The notes under the pieces are model-generated. The model saw nothing but the letters and a program-made list of their open reading frames with translations, had not been told where the DNA came from and searched no databases. Positions 49,756 to 58,796 of a stretch of 64,000 nt of DNA are shown here, piece after piece. The DNA is from Azospirillum sp. TSH100 (lineage in GTDB: Bacteria > Pseudomonadota > Alphaproteobacteria > Azospirillales > Azospirillaceae): the NCBI RefSeq assembly GCF_004923295.1, contig NZ_CP039635.1:826501-890500 (forward strand), read 5' to 3'. The position numbers were made by a program, and so were the translations under genes. The first letter of the stretch is position 1, and each line of letters opens with the position of its first letter.

Positions 49756-49913
49756 GTCCTTCCTCCCCTTTGCACCTGACATGTTCTGTTCGGCGACATG
49801 TTTTGTTTGGACTGCCGGACCCTTGGTTTTTGTACGGCCGTGGTCTGCGTTTCTGGTGTCCGGTCCGGAAAAGGCGACGGGATGGGGTTCCCCTAATACC
49901 AACTTACGATTGC

Positions 49914-49923
49914 TGGCATGCCA
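49914..49923. promoter_or_regulatory. Palindromic operator TGGCATGCCA
   Basis: A perfect 10-base palindrome of the TGGYATRCCA class, 159 bases upstream of the OFA copy 1 start. A further ATACCA half-site lies at 49896-49901. The interval 49756-50135 separates this gene from thiE. Confidence 0.5.
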
Positions 49924-50135
49924 AATGCCCCATGCCCGCCTCCACGATCGTCAGTTTGGCTGATGATGTCAATACGAACCATCTGCCGGCCCAGCGACAG
50001 GCATGCGAAATGTCGATATGAATCCCTTGGGTTTCCGCAGGCTGGAAAAATCCGCATTGGCCGGCTGGCCGCAAGCCTTGTGTCTTGCAATGATATGCGC
50101 CGCAAAAAGCGGGTCGAACATAAGGATGCGGTCCC

Positions 50136-50792
50136 ATGCCATTGCCCATGCCGCCGCTTCTGGCCGTCACCGACCGGACACTGGCCGACCGGCCGCTGCC
50201 GCAGGTGGCCGAGTGTCTCTTCGCCTGCGGCGTGCGCTGGCTGTCCTTGCGGGACAAGGATTTGCCGGATGCCGAGCGGGTGGAGCTGGCTCGCGCATTG
50301 GTGGTGCGGGCAGCCGGTTGGGGCGCCCGCGTCACCTTGCATGGCGACCCGGTGCTTGCGGCGGCGGCCGGGGTGGATGGGGTGCATCTTCCCTCCGGCG
50401 GCGATCCGGCGGCGGCACGCGCTCTGCTGGGCAGCAGGGCGCTGATCGGCCTGTCGCTCCACGACTCGGACGGCGCCGAGGCGATGGAGCGGGTGGCCGG
50501 GCAGGCCGATTACGTGACGCTTTCGCCGGTTTTCCCGTCAGCCAGCAAGCCGGGCTACGGACCCTGCCTGGGTGTTGCCGGGCTGCGGCGGTGGGTGGAG
50601 ATGGGAAGGAGCAGGGGGGTGCCGGTCATCGGGCTGGGCGGCGTCGATCAGGTGGACGCGGTGGCGGAATGCCATGCCGCCGGGGCTGCCGGCATTGCTG
50701 TGATGGGGCTGGCGATGCGGGACGCGCAAGCGCTGGCGCCGCTGCTGGCCGTCCTAGCGCCTGCCGCGGCCGCGACACCGTCCCGGGCCTGA
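50136..50792 (+). CDS. thiE: Thiamine-phosphate synthase-like protein (ThiE/TenI)
   Basis: A 218-residue TIM-barrel protein with the ThiE order: SLRDKDLPDAERVELARALV, RVTLHGDPVLAAAAGVDGVH, the GLSLHDSDGAEAMERVAGQA substrate loop and VTLSPVFPSASKPGYGPCLG, then VIGLGGVDQVDAVAECHAAG. ThiE couples thiazole phosphate and hydroxymethylpyrimidine diphosphate. TenI-type relatives with a similar pattern are aromatases, so substrate is uncertain. AAGGA precedes the ATG. Confidence 0.75.
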   Translation: MPLPMPPLLAVTDRTLADRPLPQVAECLFACGVRWLSLRDKDLPDAERVELARALVVRAAGWGARVTLHGDPVLAAAAGVDGVHLPSGGDPAAARALLGSRALIGLSLHDSDGAEAMERVAGQADYVTLSPVFPSASKPGYGPCLGVAGLRRWVEMGRSRGVPVIGLGGVDQVDAVAECHAAGAAGIAVMGLAMRDAQALAPLLAVLAPAAAATPSRA

Positions 50793-50849
50793 CCTCAGGC
50801 GCGCTTCACGCCTGTCCCCCTGGACATTTCAACGCCTTGCATGCATCTG

Positions 50850-50862
50850 GTATGTAGGATAC
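50850..50862. promoter_or_regulatory. Candidate autoregulatory site GTAT-N5-ATAC
   Basis: Within TGGTATGTAGGATACGA lies an inverted repeat GTAT(N5)ATAC, similar to but less perfect than the TGGTATACCA sites, about 92 bases before the GntR start. Confidence 0.35.
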
Positions 50863-50953
50863 GAAAACGCTGATGGTCCCGAACCGGGACCCGGCCGGGT
50901 GCGCCGCAACGTCCGGCGATAAACGTCCGGCGAGACATGAGGACATCGACTCC

Positions 50954-51643
50954 ATGACCGTTCCCGCTCTGAACGTCCAGCCGCTCGACACCGGAACCAC
51001 CTTCCGCAGTCAGGTCTATCACGCGCTGAAGCAGGCGATCACGGAGATGGACATCTATGACCATGACCGCGAGATCCGGCTGGACGAACGGCAGCTCAGC
51101 GACAAGCTCGGCGTCAGCCGCACCCCGATCCGCGAGGCGTTGACCCTGCTGGAGCAGGAGGGCTTCATCCGCCTGCAACCGCGCCGCGGCATCTTCGTCG
51201 TCCGCAAGACCAAGACCGAGATCATCGAGATGATCCAGGTCTGGGCCGCGCTGGAAAGCATGGCCGCCCGCATGGCCGCCGAACACGCTCCGGCCGCGGA
51301 GATCCACAAGCTTTGGGACCTGTTCGGCAACTTCGAGCAGCGCAGCCCGAAGGACCATGTCAGCGAATATTCCGACGCCAACATCGCCTTCCACAAGAGC
51401 ATCATCCAGTTGAGCGGCTCGAAGCTGATCCAGGACGTCACCGACAACCTGTTCATCCACATGCGGGCGATCCGCAAGCTGACCATCGGCCAGGAGGACC
51501 GGGCCGAACGGTCCATCCACGACCACCGCGCCATCATCAAGGCCCTGGAGGACCGCGACGCCAACCTCGCCGAGCGGCTGGTGCGCGAGCACACCATGGG
51601 CCTGGCCGCGCATGTGGAGAAGCATTGCGACTTCCTGGAGTGA
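50954..51643 (+). CDS. GntR-family transcriptional regulator, FadR/FCD type
   Basis: A 229-residue regulator. The N-terminal winged HTH shows SQVYHALKQAITEMDIYD, EIRLDERQLSDKLGVSRTPI and REALTLLEQEGFIRLQPRRG. The C-terminal all-helical FCD domain (~90-229) holds the metal/ligand set with Asp in YSDANIAFHKS and His in DHRAIIKALEDRD and VREHTMGL. FCD proteins respond to small organic acids and often bind palindromes of the TnGTnnnACnA type. GAGGA precedes the ATG at 50954. It is the best candidate for the factor that reads TGGTATACCA sites in this window (inferred). Confidence 0.85.
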   Translation: MTVPALNVQPLDTGTTFRSQVYHALKQAITEMDIYDHDREIRLDERQLSDKLGVSRTPIREALTLLEQEGFIRLQPRRGIFVVRKTKTEIIEMIQVWAALESMAARMAAEHAPAAEIHKLWDLFGNFEQRSPKDHVSEYSDANIAFHKSIIQLSGSKLIQDVTDNLFIHMRAIRKLTIGQEDRAERSIHDHRAIIKALEDRDANLAERLVREHTMGLAAHVEKHCDFLE

Positions 51644-51688
51644 GCAGGCGGTCAGGGCGGCCTTGCGCCACCCTGATCTTGCCGGACC

Positions 51689-53155
51689 TCAGGCCGTCAC
51701 CGTCTCACTCTGCGCCGCTTCCGCACGCGGCGCATCGTCGCCGTCGATGGTCACCACCCTGAGCGCGTTGGTCTTGCCCGGCGTTCCGAACGGCACGCCT
51801 GCGGTGACGACCAGCGCCTGACCCGACCGGCCGATGCCGGCATCCGCCGCCGCACTCAGCGCCCGCCCGACCATCTCCGAGAAATTCGCCACGTCGTCGG
51901 TCAGCACGGCATGGACGCCCCAGGCAAGCGACAGCCGCCGCGCCGTCGCCTCGTTCGCGCTGAGGCCCAGGATCGGCACGCTCGGCCGCTCGCGCGAGGC
52001 GCGCAGCGTGGTCGATCCGGTGGTGGTGTAGGTGACGATGGCGGCGGCGCTGATCGTCTCCGCCACCTGTCTTGCGGCGGCGGTCAGCGCGTCGGGGGCG
52101 GTCGCCTCCGGGCTGGGATGGTCGGCGTCCATGATGCGGCGGTAGAGCGGGTCGCTCTCAACCCGGCGGACGATGCGGTCCATCATCGCCACCGCTTCCA
52201 CCGGATAGCGGCCGGAGGCGGATTCGGCGCTGAGCATCACCGCGTCGGCCCCGTCATAGACGGCATTGGCGACGTCCGACGCCTCGGCGCGGGTCGGGGT
52301 CGGTTCCGACACCATCGATTCCAGCATCTGCGTGGCGACGATCACCGGCTTGCCCATGGCGCGGCTCAGCCGGATCATCTTCTTCTGCAGGCCCGGCACA
52401 TCCTCCGGCGGGAGTTCCACGCCCAGGTCGCCGCGCGCCACCATCACCGCGTCGGACAGTTCGATGATGCGGTCGAGCGTCGGCAGGGCGGCGGGCTTCT
52501 CGATCTTGGTCATCACATGGGCGCGGTTGCCGATCAGCTCGCGCGCCTCCAGGATGTCCTCCGGCCGCTGGACGAAGCTGAGGCCGATCCAATCCACCCC
52601 AAGCTCAAGCCCGAAGGCCAGGTCGCTGCGGTCCTTCTCCGACAGGGCGCTCAGCGCCAGCGCCGCACCCGGCACATTGACGCCCTTGCGGTCGGACAGC
52701 ATGCCGCCGGCCAGCACCTCGGTCTCCGCGAAGTCGGGGCCGCATTCCAGGACGCGCAGGCGGATGCGCCCGTCGTTCAGCAGCAGGTCCAGACCGGGCT
52801 CCAGGCTGGCGAACACCTCCGCATGGGGCAGGCAGACGCGGCGGCTGTCACCCGGCCGGCGGTCGAGATCCAGACGGAAGCGGTCGCCGATGGAAAGCTC
52901 CACCGGTCCGAAACCAAAGGTGCCGACCCGCAGCTTCGGCCCCTGGAGGTCGAGAAGAACGCCGATCGGCCGGCCCACGGTCTTCTCGGCGGCGCGGATA
53001 CGGGCGTATCGCTCGGCATGTTCGGCCTGGGTGCCGTGGCTGGCGTTCAGGCGGAAGACATTCACCCCGGCCCGGGCCAGGGCCGTGATCTGGCTTTCCG
53101 ACGAGCTGGCGGGGCCCAGCGTGGCGACGATTTTTGTGCTGCGGTGAAACGGCAT
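51689..53155 (-). CDS. pyk: Pyruvate kinase
   Basis: A 488-residue enzyme of full length, converting PEP and ADP to pyruvate and ATP. Signature parts: TKIVATLGPASSSESQITAL, NVFRLNASHG, the catalytic Lys in MTKIEKPAALPTLDRIIELS, metal ligands in VMVARGDLGVELPPEDVPGL, and ATQMLESMVSEPTPTRAEAS. The C-terminal allosteric domain (TAAARQVAETISAAAIVTYT) is present. The ATG at 53155 is preceded by GGAAGG. It is followed across the intergenic space by divergent NUDIX and PPDK-like genes. Confidence 0.95.
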   Translation of the reverse strand: MPFHRSTKIVATLGPASSSESQITALARAGVNVFRLNASHGTQAEHAERYARIRAAEKTVGRPIGVLLDLQGPKLRVGTFGFGPVELSIGDRFRLDLDRRPGDSRRVCLPHAEVFASLEPGLDLLLNDGRIRLRVLECGPDFAETEVLAGGMLSDRKGVNVPGAALALSALSEKDRSDLAFGLELGVDWIGLSFVQRPEDILEARELIGNRAHVMTKIEKPAALPTLDRIIELSDAVMVARGDLGVELPPEDVPGLQKKMIRLSRAMGKPVIVATQMLESMVSEPTPTRAEASDVANAVYDGADAVMLSAESASGRYPVEAVAMMDRIVRRVESDPLYRRIMDADHPSPEATAPDALTAAARQVAETISAAAIVTYTTTGSTTLRASRERPSVPILGLSANEATARRLSLAWGVHAVLTDDVANFSEMVGRALSAAADAGIGRSGQALVVTAGVPFGTPGKTNALRVVTIDGDDAPRAEAAQSETVTA

Positions 53156-53357
53156 GACGACAGCCTTCCTCCGCCCGGCCCTTCGCAAAAAAAGGGGCGG
53201 GACTGGCGAACGATGATGAGTTGAGGGTCGGTGTTGGCCCGATGCTGGAAGTCCTAGGCCGGATGGTCAAACGGCGCCCGTCCCTTATTCCGCATCGTGA
53301 GAGTGGTTCTTTCCCTCGCACATGGACAGCCGTCCACCCTCTCGGCGACACTCGGAC

Positions 53358-54140
53358 ATGCCCGAGACCATACCTGAAAGCCCTGTTCAGCCCCGTCCCG
53401 CCGCCACGCTGATCCTGCTGCGCGACGGTCCGGAAGGGCTGGAACTGCTGGTGATGGAACGCCACGCCGGCCTGCGCTTCGCCCCCGGCGCCACCGTCTT
53501 TCCCGGCGGCCGGCTGGAGGAGGCGGATCATGACCCGCACTGGCGCAACCGCTGGCCGGAGGGCGACCCGCCGGCCGATCTCGCGCATCGCGTCGCCGCA
53601 GTGCGCGAGTGTGCGGAGGAGTGCGGCCTGCCGCTGACCCGCGATCCCCTCGCTCCAGCCGCGCTCGACGGGCTGCGCCGCGCGCTGGCAGCGGGGGAGG
53701 TCTTCGCCGAGGCCCTGGCGCACACCGGCGCCGTCCCCGCTTTCGACCGGATGGCGGTGCTGGCGCGCTGGGTGACGCCGGAGATGCTGCCCCGCCGTTT
53801 CGACACCCTGTTCTTCCTGGCCGCCGCGCCGGACGGTCAGCAGCCGGTCTGCGATGGCGGCGAGGCGGTGGGCGCGCTGTGGGCCAGCCCGCGCCGCCTG
53901 CTGGCAGAGGAGGAGGCCGGGCGGCGCCGGCTGGTTTTCGCCACGCGGATGACCCTGCTGCGGCTGGCGGGCTGTGCCGACGTCGCGGCGGCGATGGCCT
54001 GCGCCCGAACCGATGGCGGATTCCCGCCGCCGATCCTGCCGCGTCTGGTGGAGACGCCGGCCGGTCCGGTGTTCCGGCTTCCGGCCGGCTGCGGCTTTTT
54101 GCCACTGGAGACCTCCGCCGAACATGTTAGGCTCGGGTAA
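53358..54140 (+). CDS. NUDIX hydrolase with split Nudix box (NUDT19-like)
   Basis: A 260-residue protein. The Nudix box is divided: GGRLEEADHDPHWRNRWPEG begins it and AAVRECAEECGLPLTRDPLA closes it, with an insertion between G(x5)E and REUxEExGU as in NUDT19/RP2p-type CoA or acyl-CoA diphosphatases. Strands before (ATLILLRDGPEGLELLVMER) are standard. Start at 53358 lacks a clear ribosome site, so 53322 remains possible. Confidence 0.75.
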   Translation: MPETIPESPVQPRPAATLILLRDGPEGLELLVMERHAGLRFAPGATVFPGGRLEEADHDPHWRNRWPEGDPPADLAHRVAAVRECAEECGLPLTRDPLAPAALDGLRRALAAGEVFAEALAHTGAVPAFDRMAVLARWVTPEMLPRRFDTLFFLAAAPDGQQPVCDGGEAVGALWASPRRLLAEEEAGRRRLVFATRMTLLRLAGCADVAAAMACARTDGGFPPPILPRLVETPAGPVFRLPAGCGFLPLETSAEHVRLG

Positions 54141-54281
54141 GATTAGGTAAGTCAGACCGGGTTTCCGCGATGTGAAAATTGCGCGATGGTGCTATTGTGC
54201 GACGCGGAATGCGCAATCAATCTCCAACCTGACGCTTGGAGCCCGATGACGGGGCCGGAGCGGAGGCGGGAGGATCGCGCA

Positions 54282-54833
54282 ATGGATGTCGGGTTCATCG
54301 GGAACGGGGAGATGGCCGATGCGATCATGGAAAGGCTGCGGCAGGCCGGGCACCGGCTGCACCACGACCGCCATGGCGGCAGCGCGTTCCGTGACCGCGC
54401 CGGAGCCTGTGACGTCGTGATGATGCTGTTGCCCGATTCCCGCGCGGTCGAGGCCGCCCTGTTTGCCGACTACGGTTCCGGCGACAACGGTTTCGGCGAT
54501 GGCGGTTTCGCCGCCGCTCTCGCGCCGGGTGCGCTGGTGATCGACCTGTCCTGCATCCCGCCGGCCGAGGCTTCGGCCAATGCCGCGCGGCTTGCCGATC
54601 TGGGCGTTCTGCTGGTCGATGCGCCGGTCCCCCCTGGGCCTGCCGTCGCTCCCATCATCACTCTCCGCGGCAGTGACGCGGCCTGCGCGCGGGCCGAACC
54701 GCTGCTGCGGCTGTTTACCAATGGCGTTGTCCGCGCCGCGGACAGGAAAAGCGACGATCCGGATGGACTGCACCGGCTGCTGCGTCTGATGGCCTTCGAC
54801 GGGCCGGCTGAACCCATGTTGAGCGCATCATGA
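54282..54833 (+). CDS. NAD(P)-binding protein, N-terminal half of 6PGDH/3-hydroxyisobutyrate dehydrogenase type
   Basis: A 183-residue protein with a Rossmann start VGFIGNGEMADAIMERLRQA (GxGxMA-like), CDVVMMLLPDSRAVEAALF, GALVIDLSCIPPAEASANAA and VLLVDAPVPPGP. These match 3-hydroxyisobutyrate dehydrogenase N-terminal domains. The usual C-terminal helical domain with the catalytic Lys (full length about 290) is absent. GGGAGGA precedes the ATG. Its end overlaps the PPDK-like gene by 4 bases, so the two are coupled. Confidence 0.75.
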   Translation: MDVGFIGNGEMADAIMERLRQAGHRLHHDRHGGSAFRDRAGACDVVMMLLPDSRAVEAALFADYGSGDNGFGDGGFAAALAPGALVIDLSCIPPAEASANAARLADLGVLLVDAPVPPGPAVAPIITLRGSDAACARAEPLLRLFTNGVVRAADRKSDDPDGLHRLLRLMAFDGPAEPMLSAS

Positions 54834-56533
54834 ACACCCACACGGCTCCCGACATCGCCCCGATCCGCCTCCCGGCCGCTCCGATCCTGGCGGCCGTAGC
54901 GGACGTGATCGTTCCGTTCGGAGCCGGGCTGGTCCATGGCCAGGCCGATGTGGAGCGGCTGGGCAACAAGGGTGCGCGGCTGGTGGAGATGGCCGCGCTG
55001 GGCATTCCGGTGCCGCCGGGGTTCGTCATCGCTGCGGAGGCGGGACGTGGGCTGGGTGCTGCGGATGCGCTGCCGGCCGATCTGCTGGAGCGGATCGACG
55101 ACGCCATCCTGATGCTGGAGCGGCAGGCGGGCGCGCGCTTCGGTGATGCCGACCGGCCGCTTCTGCTCTCCGTCCGTTCGGGGGCTGCGGTGTCGATGCC
55201 CGGCATGATGGACAGCATCCTCAATCTCGGACTGAACGACCGCAGCGTCCAGGGGCTGGCGGCGAGTTCGGGCGATGCGCGCTTCGCCTATGACTGCTAT
55301 CGCCGGCTGGTCCAGTGTTTCGGCTGTGTGGTGATGGGCGTCCCCGGCCACCGGTTCGAGGCGCTGCTGGACGAACACAAGGAGGAGCGGGGGCTCCAGC
55401 GCGACGGTGACCTGACCGCGGAGGACTGGCGCCTCCTGCTGCCGCGCTTTCTGCGTCTGGTCGAGACGCGCTGCGGCCGGCCCTTCCCGCAGGATCCGGC
55501 CGAGCAGCTGCGTCTGGCGGTGGCGGCGGTCTTCCGCTCCTGGATGAATCCGCGGGCGGTGGCCTTCCGCGCCCTGCACGACGTCCCGGAGGATCTGGGG
55601 ACGGCGGTGACGGTGCAGGCGATGGTGTTCGGCAACCGCGGGCCGCAGTCCGGTACCGGCGTGCTGTTCACCCGCGATCCTTCCAGCGGCGCCCCCGGCC
55701 TGTGCGGCGAGTTCCTGGCCGACGCCCAGGGCGAGGACGTGGTGTCCGGCACCTGCGACCCCGACCCGCTGAGCGCCGATCAGCCCAATCCCGACCGCTC
55801 GATGGAGCGCCGCCTGCCGGCGGTCCATGCCGAGCTGTGCGCCGTGGCCGACCGTCTTGAGCGTGCTTTCGGCGACATGCAGGACATCGAATTCACGGTG
55901 GACAGCGGACGCCTGTTCATCCTGCAATCGCGCAGCGGAAAGCGCTCCTCCGAAGCGGCGGTCCGCATCGCCGTCGACATGGCGGAGGAAGGGCTGATCA
56001 GCCGCGAAGAGGCGGTGCGCCGCGTCGATCCGCAGGCGCTCGACGAACTGCTGCGCCCGACCCTCACGCCGGAGGCCCTTGCCGCCGCCATCGCGACCGG
56101 CCTTCCCGCCTCGCCGGGGGCGGCGACCGGCCGTGCCGCCTTCACCACCGAGGAGGCGATGCGGCTGGTCCGCGGCGGAGCGCCGGTGATCCTGTGCCGG
56201 CCGGAAACCTCGCCGGAGGACATCCACGGCATGCAGGCCGCCGTCGGCATCGTCACCGCCCGCGGTGGCTTCACCAGCCATGCCGCCACGGTCGCCCGCG
56301 GCATGGGACGCCCTTGTGTTTGCGGCGCCCGCGGGTTGCGTATCGAGGTGGACGAGGGGGTGATGCGGGTTGGTGAACTGACCGTCCGCGCCGGCGACCT
56401 GCTGACCATCGACGGCAGCAACGGCGCCGTGGTTCTGGGGACGGCTGCCTTGCGGCGGCCGGAACCGGACGGTGCGACGGCCCGCCTGCTGGACTGGGCG
56501 CGGCAGTGCGGGGTGGGGCTGGCGGCTGATTGA
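54830..56533 (+). CDS. PPDK-like protein lacking the PEP/pyruvate barrel
   Basis: A 567-residue protein. Residues ~30-360 form the ATP-grasp nucleotide-binding part (GNKGARLVEMAALGIPVPPG, SVRSGAAVSMPGMMDSILNL, GTGVLFTRDPSSG). Residues ~430-540 form the swivelling phospho-histidine domain with GGFTSHAATVARGMGRPCVC, catalytic His in TSHA. Pyruvate phosphate dikinase is about 880 residues; the C-terminal PEP/pyruvate TIM barrel is missing. Without it, the phosphoryl group must go elsewhere or to a barrel supplied in trans. It lies in an operon with the half-length dehydrogenase-like gene. Confidence 0.8.
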   Translation: MNTHTAPDIAPIRLPAAPILAAVADVIVPFGAGLVHGQADVERLGNKGARLVEMAALGIPVPPGFVIAAEAGRGLGAADALPADLLERIDDAILMLERQAGARFGDADRPLLLSVRSGAAVSMPGMMDSILNLGLNDRSVQGLAASSGDARFAYDCYRRLVQCFGCVVMGVPGHRFEALLDEHKEERGLQRDGDLTAEDWRLLLPRFLRLVETRCGRPFPQDPAEQLRLAVAAVFRSWMNPRAVAFRALHDVPEDLGTAVTVQAMVFGNRGPQSGTGVLFTRDPSSGAPGLCGEFLADAQGEDVVSGTCDPDPLSADQPNPDRSMERRLPAVHAELCAVADRLERAFGDMQDIEFTVDSGRLFILQSRSGKRSSEAAVRIAVDMAEEGLISREEAVRRVDPQALDELLRPTLTPEALAAAIATGLPASPGAATGRAAFTTEEAMRLVRGGAPVILCRPETSPEDIHGMQAAVGIVTARGGFTSHAATVARGMGRPCVCGARGLRIEVDEGVMRVGELTVRAGDLLTIDGSNGAVVLGTAALRRPEPDGATARLLDWARQCGVGLAAD

Positions 56534-56606
56534 TGAGGGGGAGCGTCGGGGGCGTGCCTTGGGGGGCGTGCCTTGTGCCGCCCCCGCCTTCAAAGCGCTT
56601 CTCTCC

Positions 56607-57536
56607 TCACCCCCGCATCAGCGCCGTCAGGTGCGCCGCGCACCCTTCCGCCAGTCCGGTCGCGTCATAGCCGCCTTCCAGCGCCGACACCACCCGGCCC
56701 CCGCAGACGCGGTCGGCAAGCTCGACCAGCTTGCGCGTCACCCACTCGAAATCCTCCGCCGTCAGACCGAGTTGCGCCAGCGGATCGCGCTTGTGCGCAT
56801 CGAAGCCGGCGGAGATCAGCAGCAGTTCCGGCTGGAACGCCTCCAGCGCCGGCAGAATGACCCGTTCCACCGCCTGGCGGAACTCGACGGAGCCGCTGTA
56901 GGGCTCCAGCGGCAGGTTCAGGATGTTGCCGTCGACGCCGCGCTCCCATGAATTGCCGGTGCCGGGATAGAGCGGCGACTGGTGGGTGGAGGCGAAGAAC
57001 AGGTCGGGATCGTCGGCGAACATCGCCTGGGTGCCGTTGCCGTGATGCACGTCGAAATCGACCACGGCGATGCGGGTCAGCCCATGCACCTCGCGGGCAT
57101 GCAGGGCGCCGACGGCGACGTTGTTGAAGACGCAGAATCCCATGGCGCGGGCGGGTTCGGCATGGTGGCCGCAGGGGCGCACCGCGCAGAAGGCGTTGGT
57201 CGCCTCGCCGGCCAGCACGGCGTCCACCGCGGCGCACACCGACCCGGCCGCGCGCAGGATCGCCCCGCGTGAGCCCGGCGACAACAGCGTGTCGCCGTCC
57301 AGCCGCTGATAGCCGTCGGTCGGCACCGCCTCCAAAACGGCCTCGACATAGCTGCGCTCGTGGACACGCGACAGCTGCTCCACATCGGCTTCGGGGGCGG
57401 AGCGGCGCTCCAGATCGCGGAACTCCGGCCGGTCGAGCACCTGCCACACCACGGCCAGCCGTTCCGGCGCCTCCGGGTGGCCGGGGCCGGTGTCGTGCGC
57501 GAAGCAGTCGTGATGGGTGAAGATCAGGGTGGTCAC
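56607..57536 (-). CDS. Histone-deacetylase-family amidohydrolase
   Basis: A 309-residue zinc hydrolase of the class II/acetoin-utilisation kind. Motifs: FTHHDCFAHDTGPGHPEAPE, the catalytic pair in AVRPCGHHAEPARAMGFCVF, the metal site VVDFDVHHGNGTQAMFADDP, and ISAGFDAHKRDPLAQLGLTA. It removes acetyl groups from lysine or polyamines. I chose the GTG at 57536 because GGGAGAG lies upstream; TTG 57557 is in frame but has no site. Confidence 0.9.
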   Translation of the reverse strand: MTTLIFTHHDCFAHDTGPGHPEAPERLAVVWQVLDRPEFRDLERRSAPEADVEQLSRVHERSYVEAVLEAVPTDGYQRLDGDTLLSPGSRGAILRAAGSVCAAVDAVLAGEATNAFCAVRPCGHHAEPARAMGFCVFNNVAVGALHAREVHGLTRIAVVDFDVHHGNGTQAMFADDPDLFFASTHQSPLYPGTGNSWERGVDGNILNLPLEPYSGSVEFRQAVERVILPALEAFQPELLLISAGFDAHKRDPLAQLGLTAEDFEWVTRKLVELADRVCGGRVVSALEGGYDATGLAEGCAAHLTALMRG

Positions 57537-57620
57537 GGGCGGTCTCTCCCATGGCAAAGGCGCCGCCGGGCAGGATGTGCCGGCGGCGCCGCAGTGGGTG
57601 GGGCGGTCGGGTGGGATGGA

Positions 57621-58079
57621 TCAGTGGGCGTAGGTGGCGGCGGTCGGGGGCGGTTCCGCGACGGCGGAGACGGTGCCGTCAAGCTCCTGCAATTGCAGAC
57701 GGGTGAAGTCGCGCGCGCTGACGACGCCGACCAGATGGCCGTCCTCAAGAACCGGAAGATGGCGGATATGGTGCTGGTCCATCAGCTGCAAGGCCTGCCG
57801 GACGCTGTCGGACGGGGCGCAGGTCACCGGCTGGCGCGTCATCAGCTGCGACACCGGCATGGACAGCAGCGAGCCGCCGCGCTCCAGCAGGGCATGGACG
57901 ATGTCGCGTTCCGACAGGACGCCGGCCAGCGTGTTGCCTTCGGTGCGGCAGACGTCCTTGACCACCAGGGCGCTGATGTTCTCCGCCTTCATCAGGCGGA
58001 TGGCATCGGCGACCGTTGCGCTGGTCCGCACGGCAACGACGCGGGCTTGCTTGGTGCGCAGGATATGTTCGACCTTCAT
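57621..58079 (-). CDS. CBS-domain protein, copy 1
   Basis: A 152-residue protein made of two CBS domains (~8-65 and ~75-130), with ALVVKDVCRTEGNTLAGVLS ERD and HLPVLEDGHLVGVVSARDFT. CBS pairs bind adenine nucleotides or SAM and regulate partner proteins. It has no fused catalytic domain. Start ATG 58079; operator TGGTATGCCA lies 80 bases upstream. It is a close paralogue of 63416-63898. Confidence 0.85.
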   Translation of the reverse strand: MKVEHILRTKQARVVAVRTSATVADAIRLMKAENISALVVKDVCRTEGNTLAGVLSERDIVHALLERGGSLLSMPVSQLMTRQPVTCAPSDSVRQALQLMDQHHIRHLPVLEDGHLVGVVSARDFTRLQLQELDGTVSAVAEPPPTAATYAH

Positions 58080-58158
58080 GGCGTGGCTCCTGATCGGCTG
58101 CGGCTGGCGGAAAACCGTCGGTGGGGTGGCCCCATCCACGGGCGACCCTCTATGAATA

Positions 58159-58168
58159 TGGTATGCCA
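58159..58168. promoter_or_regulatory. Operator TGGTATGCCA before CBS copy 1
   Basis: One mismatch from the perfect TGGTATACCA palindrome, 80 bases upstream of the CBS start. It lies in the divergent 58080-58482 interval with further GGTAT and ATACC half-sites. Confidence 0.5.
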
Positions 58169-58379
58169 AATACAGTACGCCAATCAAACAATTTCGCAAG
58201 CTGGCTTGTCGGAGGCGTCGTGATGCCGTCCCTCATACGATGGTGCAGCGCATCCGGGCCTGCACTGTTAGGGCCATGATACCAAGGCAGCACAGCAAGA
58301 CTGTTGGTAATGCGGTATGTTTGGTAAGCATGCAAATGAGGCGAGGCATGCGGCATGCGCATGACCGGCATCATGTACC

Positions 58380-58389
58380 TTGTATACCA
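58380..58389. promoter_or_regulatory. Operator TTGTATACCA before the small membrane protein
   Basis: Nine of ten bases match TGGTATACCA, about 93 bases upstream of the ATG at 58483. Confidence 0.45.
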
Positions 58390-58482
58390 AAAAACTTGAT
58401 GGGGTTGCTGCGCTGCGTCATAACGGAATTGTCACGCCGAAGCCGACCAAACAAAAAAGCACCCCACCGAGACACTGGAGCG

Positions 58483-58704
58483 ATGAACATGTTGGAAATG
58501 CTGGTTCTGGCGCTTGTGCTGTCCGTCTTCGGCGGCACCGTCCACTACATCCTGTCGATGCAGGTCGCCAATGCGGGCAAGTCGCAACGCGATTTCTCCT
58601 CAGCGCCGCTTCGACTCGCCAACCCGACCGAAGCCGATTTGAAGGAACAGGAAGACGAATTGCCGCCGGGCCCGTCCTGGGCGAGCTTCCCGCGCGCGTT
58701 CTGA
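58483..58704 (+). CDS. Small membrane protein (73 residues)
   Basis: Starts MNMLEMLVLALVLSVFGGTV, a single span, then a polar tail ending PPGPSWASFPRAF. GGAG precedes the ATG. Function unknown. Operator upstream and terminator downstream show it is a separate transcription unit in the same putative regulon. Confidence 0.6.
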   Translation: MNMLEMLVLALVLSVFGGTVHYILSMQVANAGKSQRDFSSAPLRLANPTEADLKEQEDELPPGPSWASFPRAF

Positions 58705-58732
58705 TCCGCGGCTTCTCCGATCCTTCATCGTG

Positions 58733-58764
58733 AAAAAGACGGCCTCCCGCAGGCCGTCTTTTTT
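58733..58764. terminator. Bidirectional Rho-independent terminator
   Basis: A perfect 13-bp stem, AAAAAGACGGCCT (58733-58745) and AGGCCGTCTTTTT (58751-58763), loop CCCGC, with a T-run on one strand and A-run (T on the other) on the other. It serves the small membrane protein and the convergent GNAT gene. Confidence 0.9.
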
Positions 58765-58796
58765 CGTTTCCGCCCCTTTCGGACGGCTACACCGGG

